From positions 85,317-149,316 of the forward strand of contig CABYCK010000001.1 of the NCBI GenBank assembly GCA_902517535.1: DNA of 64,000 bases, read 5' to 3'. Below the pieces are notes generated by a model. It was not told where the DNA came from, searched no databases, and worked only from the letters and a program-made list of their open reading frames with translations. Numbering within the stretch: position 1 is the first letter of the stretch; each line of letters begins with the position of its first letter. Source of the DNA: an uncultured Pelagibacteraceae bacterium (GTDB lineage: Bacteria > Pseudomonadota > Alphaproteobacteria > Pelagibacterales > Pelagibacteraceae). Of this stretch, positions 24,996-33,540 are shown in pieces. Made by a program: the position numbers and the translations under genes.

Positions 24996-27979
24996 GATGT
25001 TAACCTTTTATTTTCCGGATCAATGAATACTGGGCTAACTATTTCAACAGGAATATTTTTAGTTCCTTTAGGAGTTGAAACAAATAACTTCTTACCGATC
25101 AATTTATTTCCACTTTTAATCATAGCCATAGAGATACAATGATTTAAGTTAGGGCTGTGGTAGCTAGAAGAAATATGTCCAAGATATTCTATGGGAGTTT
25201 TAATTTTACTCGGTAAATTTTCACATTCAACAATGTGCTGCCCTTCTTCAATAAATTGAGATTTATCCAAAGGCACAATACCTACCAACCGTTTTCTATC
25301 TTCCCTAGCAGTATCACTTCTTGTTAAAGATCTTTTTCCAATAAAATCTTTCTTCTTTTTACCTATCATCCAATTGAAATTAATATCTATTGGAGTCACT
25401 GTTCCATCAGTCTCTTGTCCTATTACAACATATCCTTTTTCAGCTCTTAATAAATGCATGGTCTCAGTTCCGTATGGGACTAGATCAAAATCTTTTCCGT
25501 ATTTAAATATTAATTCCCAAAGTTCTAAGGCATGCTGGGGGCTGATATATATCTCATAACCTAATTCACCTGTAAAACTTGCTCTCATTATTCTTGCCTG
25601 GGTGTTCTTGTAATTAAATGTTTTGAAAGTCATGAATGGAAACTTTTCATTACTAAAGTCGATATCAGAAAATACTTTACTAACTATTTCTCGTGCTTTA
25701 GGACCACTTATATTAAAAGTGGTGAATTGCTCTGTGATTGAATTTAGATAAACTTGTAAATGCGGCCATTCTGTTTGAAGGAATTCTTCCATATGCGCAA
25801 ACACTTTTGGAGCCCCGCCTGAAGTAGTTGTTGCTAAAAAATGTTTGTCATTTATTTTACAAATTATCCCATCGTCCATAATCATTCCGTCTTCTCCTAA
25901 CATAAGCGCGTATCTTGATGTCATAGGCTTCATTTTTGTAAAAGCATTTGTGTACATTAAGTTCATAAATTCTAAAGCGTCTTTACCTTTAATTTCAATT
26001 TTTCCAAGAGTGCTACCATCTAAAATTCCTGCTGATTGTCTTGTTTGTTTTGACTCTCTTTGAACTGCTTGGTGCATAGTTTCTGTTTCATTTTTTTTAA
26101 AATACCAAGGTCGTTTCCACTGTCCTACGTCCTCAAAAATTGCATTATTTTTTATGTGCCAGTTGTGAATCGGTGTTTTTCTCTCTGGATCATAATATTC
26201 ATAGGTGCTTCTTCCAGCTATAGCTGCAAAACTTAGAGGAGCATAAGGCGGCCTATAAGTAGTAGTTCCAACCTCTGCAATTTTTTTGTTTAAAATTTTT
26301 GAGACAATTCCTAGAGAGTTGATACTGCTTATTTTACCTTGGTCTGTTCCCATGCTATTAGTTGTATACCTCTTTAGATGCTCTATTCGATCGTATCCCT
26401 CATTGATCGCTTGTTTTAAATCTTTTGTTGTAACATCGTTATGAAGATCAATAAAAGATTTAGACCATTTAGATTTCTTATTAGTTTTAGTTTCCCACAG
26501 CTCTTTAATTGAAAGATTATCTCTTATATTTGTTTCTATTTCTAGATTGAGATCGCCAACTTTTAAGAATGATAATTTTTTGTTAATTTCATTACAAAGA
26601 TTTTTAAATTCGTAGTTTCCACTTACTGATCCTAACGTGATTGTGTTTTGAAAAGCAGTATCTGGCTTAAATGAAATAATTTTATCATCCCACTTAACTA
26701 AACCTTTTGATTGTGTAAACAAATGTATGTCAGGATTAAATCCACCTGAAGGACACAACATTGTAGCATTAATAGATGATATTTTATTATTACTATTTCT
26801 TATATAAACTTTTTCTACTTTTTTATTACCTTCGCAACCCTCTACTTCAGACTCAGGATAAAATAGAATATTATTTTTTGAAAGATACTCTTTTGTTTCA
26901 TCTTCTATATCCTCTTCCTTTCTTGCGTCTATGTAAGCGCTAGGCTTACAATCTAAATTGATTAATGACTTAACCAAACTTACCGTTGATGAGTTGTTAG
27001 TAAAAATTACTGGTTTCTCATCAGGTGTTACTCCATATCTTTCAATATATTTTTCAAAGGAGGACGCTAGCATTACTCCAGGTAAGTCATTATTTCTAAA
27101 TGAAATAAATCTCTCTATATGGCCATTTGCCAAAATAGTATGGGTTGTTCTAATCTTATGTAATGTAAGTTCCGACTTACTAACGTCGATTTTTTTTCCT
27201 GAATATTTATCTTCTAGAGCTATTAAATGGTTAGTAAAATTATAAGTAGTTACAAGAGTATTTTTTAAAATTTTTATATTTTTCGATTTTAAAATTAATT
27301 TTTCTGTTTCTTTAACCCATTCAAAAACATTTTTACCATCGATTTGCTTTACTTTATTAGAATTTTTTAAAATTCCTCCTAAAAAACTATCTTGTTCAAC
27401 AAGAAGAACTTCGTTGTCTGTATCAATTAATTTTTTTGCAGCTATCAGCCCGCTTAAACCTCCACCGACTATTAGAATATCAACGTTATGGTTTTGATGA
27501 ATGCTTTTTGATCTAAAATTTTTTGGAGGTTTTCCTAAGCCAGCTGTTCGTCTGATCAATGGTTCGTAAATTTTTTTCCAAAATCCCTTAGGTCCCATAA
27601 AAGTTTTGTAATAAAATCCAGCTGAAAATATTGGAGATAAAATATTATTTATTGATCCAATATCAAAAGATAAAGACGGCCAACGGTTCTGACTGGAGAT
27701 ATTAATTCCATCATATGCTTTTTTTACCGTTGCTCTGGTATTAGGTTCATTGTGCTCATTTAAAATTTGAACAAGTGCATTTGGTTCTTCTATTCCACAA
27801 GTATAAATTCCTCTTGGTCTATGATATTTAAAACTTCTACCAATTAATCTAATATTATTTCTTAATAAAGCTGAAGCAATGGTATCTCCTTCGTAAGCAG
27901 AGTAGGATTTTCCATCAAAAGTTATCTTGATTTCTTTATTGGAAATATAATTGCAATCTTTATTTCTAAGAGCAGGCAT
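24992..27979 (-). CDS. soxA: sarcosine oxidase, alpha subunit
   Basis: 995 residues, full length. In order: a ferredoxin-like N-terminal domain (KITFDGKSYSAYEGDTIASALL), an NAD-binding Rossmann domain (VDILIVGGGLSGLIAAKKL, about 169-187), and a C-terminal GcvT/tetrahydrofolate domain from about residue 600 (GILDGSTLGKIEIKG, FTGELGYEIYI). With SoxBDG it converts sarcosine, O2 and THF to glycine, H2O2 and methylene-THF. It lies 3 bases downstream of soxD. Confidence 0.94.
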   Translation of the reverse strand: MPALRNKDCNYISNKEIKITFDGKSYSAYEGDTIASALLRNNIRLIGRSFKYHRPRGIYTCGIEEPNALVQILNEHNEPNTRATVKKAYDGINISSQNRWPSLSFDIGSINNILSPIFSAGFYYKTFMGPKGFWKKIYEPLIRRTAGLGKPPKNFRSKSIHQNHNVDILIVGGGLSGLIAAKKLIDTDNEVLLVEQDSFLGGILKNSNKVKQIDGKNVFEWVKETEKLILKSKNIKILKNTLVTTYNFTNHLIALEDKYSGKKIDVSKSELTLHKIRTTHTILANGHIERFISFRNNDLPGVMLASSFEKYIERYGVTPDEKPVIFTNNSSTVSLVKSLINLDCKPSAYIDARKEEDIEDETKEYLSKNNILFYPESEVEGCEGNKKVEKVYIRNSNNKISSINATMLCPSGGFNPDIHLFTQSKGLVKWDDKIISFKPDTAFQNTITLGSVSGNYEFKNLCNEINKKLSFLKVGDLNLEIETNIRDNLSIKELWETKTNKKSKWSKSFIDLHNDVTTKDLKQAINEGYDRIEHLKRYTTNSMGTDQGKISSINSLGIVSKILNKKIAEVGTTTYRPPYAPLSFAAIAGRSTYEYYDPERKTPIHNWHIKNNAIFEDVGQWKRPWYFKKNETETMHQAVQRESKQTRQSAGILDGSTLGKIEIKGKDALEFMNLMYTNAFTKMKPMTSRYALMLGEDGMIMDDGIICKINDKHFLATTTSGGAPKVFAHMEEFLQTEWPHLQVYLNSITEQFTTFNISGPKAREIVSKVFSDIDFSNEKFPFMTFKTFNYKNTQARIMRASFTGELGYEIYISPQHALELWELIFKYGKDFDLVPYGTETMHLLRAEKGYVVIGQETDGTVTPIDINFNWMIGKKKKDFIGKRSLTRSDTAREDRKRLVGIVPLDKSQFIEEGQHIVECENLPSKIKTPIEYLGHISSSYHSPNLNHCISMAMIKSGNKLIGKKLFVSTPKGTKNIPVEIVSPVFIDPENKRLTS

Positions 27980-27982
27980 AGT

Positions 27983-28333
27983 CTATTTCTTAACAGCAAA
28001 ATTTCCGGATCCTACTGCCGGTTCTCCTGATGGTGATTTAAGAGAGCTTTGGAATTCACTTATATCAGGCTTGTTATCAGTCAACTTATAAATTTTTAAT
28101 ATTGTATCAGTAGAAGTGTCACGCACAGCGTTAAACCATTTTCTGCATCCATGCGAATGTACCCACCTCTCATAAAAAATTCCTTTTGGGTTTGAACGAT
28201 AAAAAACGTATTGGCCCCAGTCTTTATCATTTAAAGAATCTGGATCTTTTGGTCGTATTACATGGGCTTCTCCACCATTGGTAAATTCGGACTGTTCTCG
28301 CTCTCCGCAATATGGGCAATTTATTAAAATCAT
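27983..28333 (-). CDS. soxD: sarcosine oxidase, delta subunit
   Basis: 116 residues. The zinc-binding start ILINCPYCGEREQSEFTNGGEAH and the later RWVHSHGCRKWFNAVRDT are diagnostic for SoxD. It is slightly longer than the common ~95-residue form because of a C-terminal tail (SGEPAVGSGNFAVKK). It sits between soxB and soxA with gaps of 2-3 bases. Confidence 0.94.
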   Translation of the reverse strand: MILINCPYCGEREQSEFTNGGEAHVIRPKDPDSLNDKDWGQYVFYRSNPKGIFYERWVHSHGCRKWFNAVRDTSTDTILKIYKLTDNKPDISEFQSSLKSPSGEPAVGSGNFAVKK

Positions 28334-28335
28334 AA

Positions 28336-29586
28336 TTAATGTGCTACGGCTGCAGCACCATGTTCATCGATTAATCTACCGTTAGAAAATCTTTCTAAAT
28401 TAAATGCTTCATTAATTTTATGAGGTTCATCTTTTGCTACTGTATGTGCAAACACATTTGCGCTTCCAGGAGTTGCTTTAAAGCCTCCGGTTCCCCAGCC
28501 ACAATTAAAATACAAACCTTTAACTTCACACTTGCTTATTATTGGGCTAGCGTCAGGACAAATATCAACTATTCCACCCCACTGTCTTAACATTTTCATT
28601 TTTCCGAAAATTGGATAGAGTTCTACGATAGCTCGTACGGTTTCTTCTATGACATCGTATCCACCTCTTTGAGTAAATGAATTGTAACCATCTGTTCCAG
28701 CTCCAATAACTAATTCACCTTTGTCTGATTGACTTACGTAAGCATGTACTGCGTTTGACATGACAACAGTATTTATTACAGGTTTAATTGGTTCAGAAAC
28801 TAAAGCTTGTAAAGGTCTACTTTGTAACGGTAACCTAACACCTGCGGTTTGTGCAAGTACGCTTGTGTGTCCAGATGCTACCACTGCAACTTTATTAGCT
28901 CTAATAAAACCTTTTGAAGTATTAACACCCTGTACTTTATGGTTATCTGTTTTAATATCTTTAACTTCACAATTTTGAATAATATCAACTCCCATTTCGT
29001 TTGATCTTAATGCATAACCCCAAGCAACAGCGTCGTGTCGAGCTACTCCTCCTCTAGGCTGAAAAGCTGCACCTAAAACTGGGTATCTTAAATTTTCCGT
29101 ATTCATAATCGGAACCAGCTCTTTAATTTGTTTTGTGTCTACCCATTGGGTATCTAATCCATTTAATCTATTTGCACTTATTCTTCTTTTCATCTCTTTA
29201 ATGTCATGTTCATTGTGCGCTAAATTCATTACCCCTCTCTGACTGAACATCATGTTAAAGTTCAATTCTTCAGATAAATTTTCCCACAATTTCACAGAAT
29301 GATCGTACAAGTGAGCACTTTCATTCCAGAGATAATTTGATCTAATAATTGTTGTATTACGACCTGTATTACCTCCACCAAGCCATCCTTTTTCTATAAC
29401 TGCTATATTTTTTATGCCATGCTCTTTTGCAAGGTAGTAGGCAGTACCTAAACCATGACCTCCACCTCCAACAATAATTACATCATAGCCTTTTTTTGGC
29501 TCTGGGCTTTCCCACATTTTTTCCCAATTTTCATTGTTAGAAAAAGCATTTTTTATCAGGCTTAAAATTGAATATTTTTTTTTCAC
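28336..29586 (-). CDS. soxB: sarcosine oxidase, beta subunit
   Basis: 416 residues. The FAD motif is [20 protein letters not shown] (about 35-54), followed by [20 protein letters not shown], the SoxB-specific pattern around the flavin site. This subunit holds the active site that oxidises sarcosine. It is first gene of the soxBDAG operon. Upstream lie about 100 bases with no obvious riboswitch on this strand. Confidence 0.95.
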   Translation of the reverse strand: MKKKYSILSLIKNAFSNNENWEKMWESPEPKKGYDVIIVGGGGHGLGTAYYLAKEHGIKNIAVIEKGWLGGGNTGRNTTIIRSNYLWNESAHLYDHSVKLWENLSEELNFNMMFSQRGVMNLAHNEHDIKEMKRRISANRLNGLDTQWVDTKQIKELVPIMNTENLRYPVLGAAFQPRGGVARHDAVAWGYALRSNEMGVDIIQNCEVKDIKTDNHKVQGVNTSKGFIRANKVAVVASGHTSVLAQTAGVRLPLQSRPLQALVSEPIKPVINTVVMSNAVHAYVSQSDKGELVIGAGTDGYNSFTQRGGYDVIEETVRAIVELYPIFGKMKMLRQWGGIVDICPDASPIISKCEVKGLYFNCGWGTGGFKATPGSANVFAHTVAKDEPHKINEAFNLERFSNGRLIDEHGAAAVAH

Positions 29587-29685
29587 AACTCAAATTAGCA
29601 AAAAAGCAGAAAATAACAAAAGAATTCCAGGGCAAAAAAGTATCAATTTTAAGAATTTCCTCTGATTTTGTCAGTTTTATACAAC

Positions 29686-29713
29686 TTGACAATCATTAGT
29701 AATGGTTGATAAT
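29686..29713 (+). promoter_or_regulatory. predicted sigma-70 promoter of the metY leader
   Basis: A consensus -35 TTGACA (29686-29691) is separated by 16 bases from GATAAT (29708-29713). A transcript starting about 7 bases downstream would begin exactly at the 5' edge of the SAM-II aptamer, which supports the assignment. Confidence 0.75.
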
Positions 29714-29719
29714 GAGTAA

Positions 29720-29773
29720 ATAGCGCTGATTTAAGTCAAATTGCTGAGCGCTTAAGAAATCCAGCTAAAGCGA
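29720..29773 (+). ncRNA. SAM-II riboswitch upstream of metY
   Basis: P1 forms between AGCGCT (29722-29727) and AGCGCT (29747-29752). The pseudoknot forms between GATTT (29728-29732) and AAATC (29757-29761). The conserved GCTAAA follows at 29764-29769. This is the classical H-type pseudoknot of SAM-II. The segment CTAAAGCG (29765-29772) can instead pair with CGCTTTAG (29791-29798), which would break the terminator stem. SAM binding should therefore promote termination, giving low metY expression when S-adenosylmethionine is plentiful. Confidence 0.88.
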
Positions 29774-29785
29774 TTAAGTCTCATG

Positions 29786-29814
29786 ACCACCGCTTTAGTC
29801 GGTGGTTTTTTTTT
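29786..29814 (+). terminator. SAM-II expression platform terminator
   Basis: The stem ACCACCG / CGGTGGT (29786-29792 with 29800-29806) has a 7-base loop and is followed by a run of T to 29814. It is a textbook intrinsic terminator placed between the aptamer and the metY coding region. It can be disrupted by the upstream CTAAAGCG antiterminator strand. Confidence 0.88.
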
Positions 29815-29835
29815 GAAATATCTTCAAATTAAAAC

Positions 29836-29890
29836 TGGGTATTTGAACTATATTGTACGCCCGACATTTCGTCAAAGTACTAAAAAGGAG
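29836..29890 (+). ncRNA. probable SAM-V riboswitch overlapping the metY ribosome-binding site
   Basis: After the terminator comes a second conserved-looking leader with TTGTACGCCCGACATTTCG and then GTCAAAGTACTAAAAAGGAG, which runs into the Shine-Dalgarno sequence (AGGAG at 29886-29890). GTAC at 29855-29858 can pair with GTAC at 29877-29880 just before the AAAAAGGAG. This is the layout of SAM-V, a SAM-II-like pseudoknot known from SAR11-type marine bacteria that controls translation. SAM-II followed by SAM-V is an established tandem arrangement. The identification is from memory of the motif, not from a covariance model. Confidence 0.65.
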
Positions 29891-29897
29891 AAAAAAA

Positions 29898-31190
29898 ATG
29901 GCTAATTTTAAACATCCAGAAACTATTGGTTTACATGGTGGAGAATTCAGAAGTGATCCAGCGACTACAGCCGTAGCAGTTCCTATTTACCAAACTTCTT
30001 CTTATCAATTTAAAAATGCTGAAACAGCTGCAAATTTATTTGGTTTGAAAGAATTTGGAAACATTTACACAAGGATTATGAATCCTACTTGTGATGTTTT
30101 AGAAAAACGGGTGGCAGCTTTAGAAGGTGGAATGGCAGCAGTAGCTGTTGGTTCAGGTCAAGCAGCGTCAGCTTATTGTGTTCTGAACGTTGCTAAAGCA
30201 GGTGATAACATCGTTGCTTCTACAGATCTTTACGGAGGCACAGTAAATCTATTTAAAAATCAGTTAAGATTGCAAGGTGTTGAGGTTAGGTTTGCAGATC
30301 CTGCAGATCCAAAAAACTTTGAAAAATTAACTGACGAAAAAACTAGAGCATACTATGGTGAGTCTTGTCCTAATCCATATCTTCGAGTTTTTCCAATCAA
30401 AGAAGTTGCAGATATCGGTAGAAAAAAAGGTATACCTTTGTTCATCGATAACACTGCCTCACCAGTTATATGCAAGCCCTTAGCTCATGGAGCTGCTGTT
30501 GTAATGCATTCATTAACAAAATATATTGGAGGTCATGGAACTTCAATAGGTGGAATCATTGTAGACGGTGGTAACTTTGACTGGACGAAAGACAGAAAAA
30601 GGCAACCATTGATGAACGAACCTGATCAAAGTTATAATGGCGCTATATGGGCAGATGCAGTTCCTCAATTAACTGGAGCTAATATCCCTTTTGCTATTAG
30701 AGCAAGAGTAGTTTTACTCAGAGACTTGGGCGCTCCATTGAGTCCATTTAATGCTTTCCAGATTATACAAGGTTTGGAGACAGTTGCGCTAAGAATGAAA
30801 CAACATTGTGTTAATGCTGAAAAAGTTGTGGCTTTCTTAGAAACACAAAAAAAAGTTACTAATGTAATTTACCCAACTAATCATCAAGGTGAGATTAAAG
30901 AAAGAGCAAAGAGGTATATGCAAGGTGGGTATGGCTCTTTAGTTGGAATGGACGTTGGCACAAGAGAAGCAGGTTCTAAATTTATAGATAATTTAAAAAT
31001 GCTTTACCATGTTGCGAACATAGGTGACGCTAGAAGTTTGGCAATACATCCTGCAACAACGACACATAGTCAATTAAATGATGAAGAGTTGTTGGCGGCT
31101 GGTGTAACACCAGGTTATGTTAGACTTTCAATTGGGATTGAACATCCAGACGATATTATTTCTGATATTAAACAAGCTTTAGCAGCTTAG
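29898..31190 (+). CDS. metY: O-acetylhomoserine sulfhydrylase (MetY-type PLP enzyme)
   Basis: 430 residues from ATG 29898, which follows AGGAG by 7 bases; an upstream in-frame ATG at 29853 lies inside the riboswitch and is rejected. The Cys/Met metabolism PLP-enzyme fold is clear: TIGLHGGEFRSDPATTAVAVPIYQT at the start, the FIDNTASPVICKP aspartate region, and the PLP lysine in VVMHSLTKYIGGHGTSIGG. It makes homocysteine (or methionine with methanethiol) from O-acetylhomoserine. Regulation by SAM riboswitches fits this role. Confidence 0.93.
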   Translation: MANFKHPETIGLHGGEFRSDPATTAVAVPIYQTSSYQFKNAETAANLFGLKEFGNIYTRIMNPTCDVLEKRVAALEGGMAAVAVGSGQAASAYCVLNVAKAGDNIVASTDLYGGTVNLFKNQLRLQGVEVRFADPADPKNFEKLTDEKTRAYYGESCPNPYLRVFPIKEVADIGRKKGIPLFIDNTASPVICKPLAHGAAVVMHSLTKYIGGHGTSIGGIIVDGGNFDWTKDRKRQPLMNEPDQSYNGAIWADAVPQLTGANIPFAIRARVVLLRDLGAPLSPFNAFQIIQGLETVALRMKQHCVNAEKVVAFLETQKKVTNVIYPTNHQGEIKERAKRYMQGGYGSLVGMDVGTREAGSKFIDNLKMLYHVANIGDARSLAIHPATTTHSQLNDEELLAAGVTPGYVRLSIGIEHPDDIISDIKQALAA

Positions 31191-31199
31191 AATATATAT

Positions 31200-31222
31200 G
31201 CCCCACTTAGAATAAGTGGGGC
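31200..31222. other. GC-rich hairpin after metY
   Basis: A perfect 9-bp inverted repeat GCCCCACTT / AAGTGGGGC surrounds AGAAT. It lies between the convergent metY stop (31190) and a lipoprotein stop (31238). It probably serves as a transcription end for metY or for both genes. Unusually, the run beside it is A on the plus strand (AAAAAAA after the stem), so neither strand has the canonical T-run 3' of the stem. Confidence 0.5.
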
Positions 31223-31237
31223 AAAAAAATAATTTAA

Positions 31238-31606
31238 CTATCTTCTTCTTTTTTTAAATGATTTAACAGCCAATTTTTCAATTTTTGATTTGTTAAAAAT
31301 TTTTTCTTTTGTTTCCTGAATATCTTTTCTAACTGCCGAACATATTTCTGAATTAGTTGCCTCTAAGAATTTTATGCATTTTTCTTTTTTTTTATCTGGA
31401 TTTCTATTCTCAATATATCTAATAGCGTGTTCTGTAGGTGATTTTCCAGTTTGCTTTTTAATCCCGTAAGATGTTATTGATGAAACTGCTGATTGAGCTA
31501 AATTCCCCCCTCCTGCTGCAGTTGAAGCGGGAGCAAGCAATGCTATTGTCTCAGCGCATCCATTTAATAACAATAAAATAAGAGAAAGATTTAAAAATTT
31601 TTTCAT
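31238..31606 (-). CDS. small predicted lipoprotein
   Basis: 122 residues from ATG 31606. The N-terminus MKKFLNLSLILLLLNGC is a lipoprotein signal with the lipidated cysteine at 17. A Gly/Ala-rich stretch follows (PASTAAGGGNLAQSAVSSI), then a charged C-terminal half ending KSFKKRRR. There is similarity in style to short alphaproteobacterial lipoproteins, but no known domain. An upstream in-frame ATG at 31651 would place 15 residues before the signal and is unlikely. Confidence 0.72.
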   Translation of the reverse strand: MKKFLNLSLILLLLNGCAETIALLAPASTAAGGGNLAQSAVSSITSYGIKKQTGKSPTEHAIRYIENRNPDKKKEKCIKFLEATNSEICSAVRKDIQETKEKIFNKSKIEKLAVKSFKKRRR

Positions 31607-31693
31607 TACAGGCTGCTTATACATAAGATTGGCTATAATAAAACAACTCACTCTATCAATATGAATTTTTTAGGTCCTATATATGATTATAAT

Positions 31694-32647
31694 CTAATTT
31701 TTTAATGTTCTTATAGGTTTGTTATCCACACAAGAGTCTAGATTTTCAATCATTTGCGTGTAAAATTTTGAATAATTTTCTGCAGTAACGTATCCAATAT
31801 GGGGCAACAACAAAGCGTTAGGAAGGAATCTTAATTTGTGATCCTGTGGCAAAGGTTCTTTATCATATACATCCAAGCCTACCCCAGCTATTGTTTCATC
31901 TTTCAATGCTTGAATTAAATCTTCTTCTTTAATGATTGCACCTCGAGAGGTGTTAATTAAAAAAGACGATTTTTTCATAATTTCTAACTCTTTTGTTGTG
32001 ATTAAATGTCTATATCTGTCTCCTAAAACTAAGTGAATTGAAACAATGTCAGAGTTTTTTAATAAATCTTCTTTGCTCATGGGTAGAACTCCTAATTTAT
32101 TTGCGTGCGTTAAATCTAAATTTTCACTCCAGGCACAAACTTCCATCCCAAATGCTTTAGCGACTGTTGCAACTTGGGTTCCTATCTTGCCAAGTCCTAT
32201 TAATCCTAATAATTTACCTTTTAATTCAAATCCTAAGGTCGTTTGCCAATAGCCTTGAAACATATTGTCTAACTCCTGCTTCATATTTCTTAATAGACCT
32301 AGTATTAAAGCCCAAGTAATTTCTGCTGCAGGATTGGGGTTCATTTCTGTTCCACACACTAAAATCTTATTTTCTTTAGCTGATTTTAAATCTATTGCAT
32401 TATTTCGCATGCCTGATGTCATGATATATTTTAATTTCGGAAGAGCAGTTATTAAAGATTTTGTGATTGAAGTTCTCTCTCTCATTACAAAGAGTACATC
32501 AAAATCTTCTAAGGCTACTATTGCTTCATTTTCAGTGGAAAAAGGTTCGTGAAAAATTTTGAATTCATATTTTCCTTTAAATTTTTCAATATCAATTATT
32601 TGATTAAATACTTCTTGGTAATCATCCAAAACTCCTACTTTAAGCAT
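31694..32647 (-). CDS. D-isomer-specific 2-hydroxyacid dehydrogenase
   Basis: 317 residues. The NAD-binding motif GLIGLGKIGTQVATVAKAFGM lies near residues 147-167. Substrate-side residues are visible in NTSRGAIIKEEDLIQAL (Arg) and DVYDKEPLP (Glu), with a histidine in LLLPHIGYVT. The family includes phosphoglycerate, glyoxylate and hydroxypyruvate reductases. The substrate is not determined. It overlaps the start region of the adjacent EamA gene by 8 bases. Confidence 0.87.
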   Translation of the reverse strand: MLKVGVLDDYQEVFNQIIDIEKFKGKYEFKIFHEPFSTENEAIVALEDFDVLFVMRERTSITKSLITALPKLKYIMTSGMRNNAIDLKSAKENKILVCGTEMNPNPAAEITWALILGLLRNMKQELDNMFQGYWQTTLGFELKGKLLGLIGLGKIGTQVATVAKAFGMEVCAWSENLDLTHANKLGVLPMSKEDLLKNSDIVSIHLVLGDRYRHLITTKELEIMKKSSFLINTSRGAIIKEEDLIQALKDETIAGVGLDVYDKEPLPQDHKLRFLPNALLLPHIGYVTAENYSKFYTQMIENLDSCVDNKPIRTLKN

Positions 32648-33533
32648 TTATTTTCCTATTAGATAAATAAATTCCAGTTAATATAAAACAGGCTCCAGTA
32701 AAATGGTATAATTCAAATTTTTCTTTGAAGATTATGATCGCCATGACCGCACTGAATAAAGGCATCAATTGAACAAACATGGTAGATCTATTTGGGCCAA
32801 TTATCTGAACACCTTTTTGCCAGCAATAATAAGCAGCAATAGCTGGAAAAACAACCACATAAAAAAGAATCGAAAAAAATGCTTTGTTTAAATTTAGTTC
32901 TAAACCAATAGATTTTTCATAAAAAAATTGAGGTATCAAAAAAAGTATCCCAACAGAAACCATAAGCTGAATTAAAGTAAACTGTGAAAATTTAAATTTA
33001 TGTTTTTTAAGTAAAGTAGTATAAAGAGACCACGTAACTACACAAACTAGCATCCATAAGTCACCTTTGTTAAAACTTAAAGAAATAATTTTTTGAATAT
33101 CACCGTTGGAAATAATTGATCCAATTCCTATAATTGACAACAACAGTCCAAGAATTTGAAAAATATTTGTTTTTTCAATTTTCATTAAAGACGAAAGCAC
33201 AATTGTTGCTGCAGGAATAGCAGCTAACATTAGAACTGCATTTATTACTTGTGTATAATTTAGTGCAAAATAAACAACAGAATTAAAAGTACTTATTGTA
33301 ATTACTCCCATAAAACTGATTACAAGCCAATTTTTTTTTATATAAGGTAAATTGTTGTAAATTTCTTTATATGTAAAAGGTATTAATATAAACCAAACTG
33401 AAATCCATCTAAAAACATTTAAAGTTAGTGGAGGAATTTCAAATAATGTTGCGAACTTTCCAACAATAAAATTACCTGACCAAAACAATGCTGCTAGCAC
33501 TAAAAATAGATAAGCTAAATAATTTTTTGACAA
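32640..33533 (-). CDS. DMT superfamily (EamA) permease
   Basis: 297 residues, ten helices as two EamA repeats (YLAYLFLVLAALFWSGNFIVG and DLWMLVCVVTWSLYTTLLKK). It lies between an FAD-dependent amino-acid dehydrogenase and a 2-hydroxyacid dehydrogenase in one transcript. It may move the substrate or product of those enzymes, but this is inference from context. Confidence 0.87.
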   Translation of the reverse strand: MSKNYLAYLFLVLAALFWSGNFIVGKFATLFEIPPLTLNVFRWISVWFILIPFTYKEIYNNLPYIKKNWLVISFMGVITISTFNSVVYFALNYTQVINAVLMLAAIPAATIVLSSLMKIEKTNIFQILGLLLSIIGIGSIISNGDIQKIISLSFNKGDLWMLVCVVTWSLYTTLLKKHKFKFSQFTLIQLMVSVGILFLIPQFFYEKSIGLELNLNKAFFSILFYVVVFPAIAAYYCWQKGVQIIGPNRSTMFVQLMPLFSAVMAIIIFKEKFELYHFTGACFILTGIYLSNRKINA

Positions 33534-33540
33534 AAAACTC

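Noticed and set aside
29853-29898. Upstream in-frame ATG for metY adding 15 residues
   Set aside because: It lies within the SAM-V-like element, whereas ATG 29898 has a well-placed AGGAG and the family-typical N-terminus.
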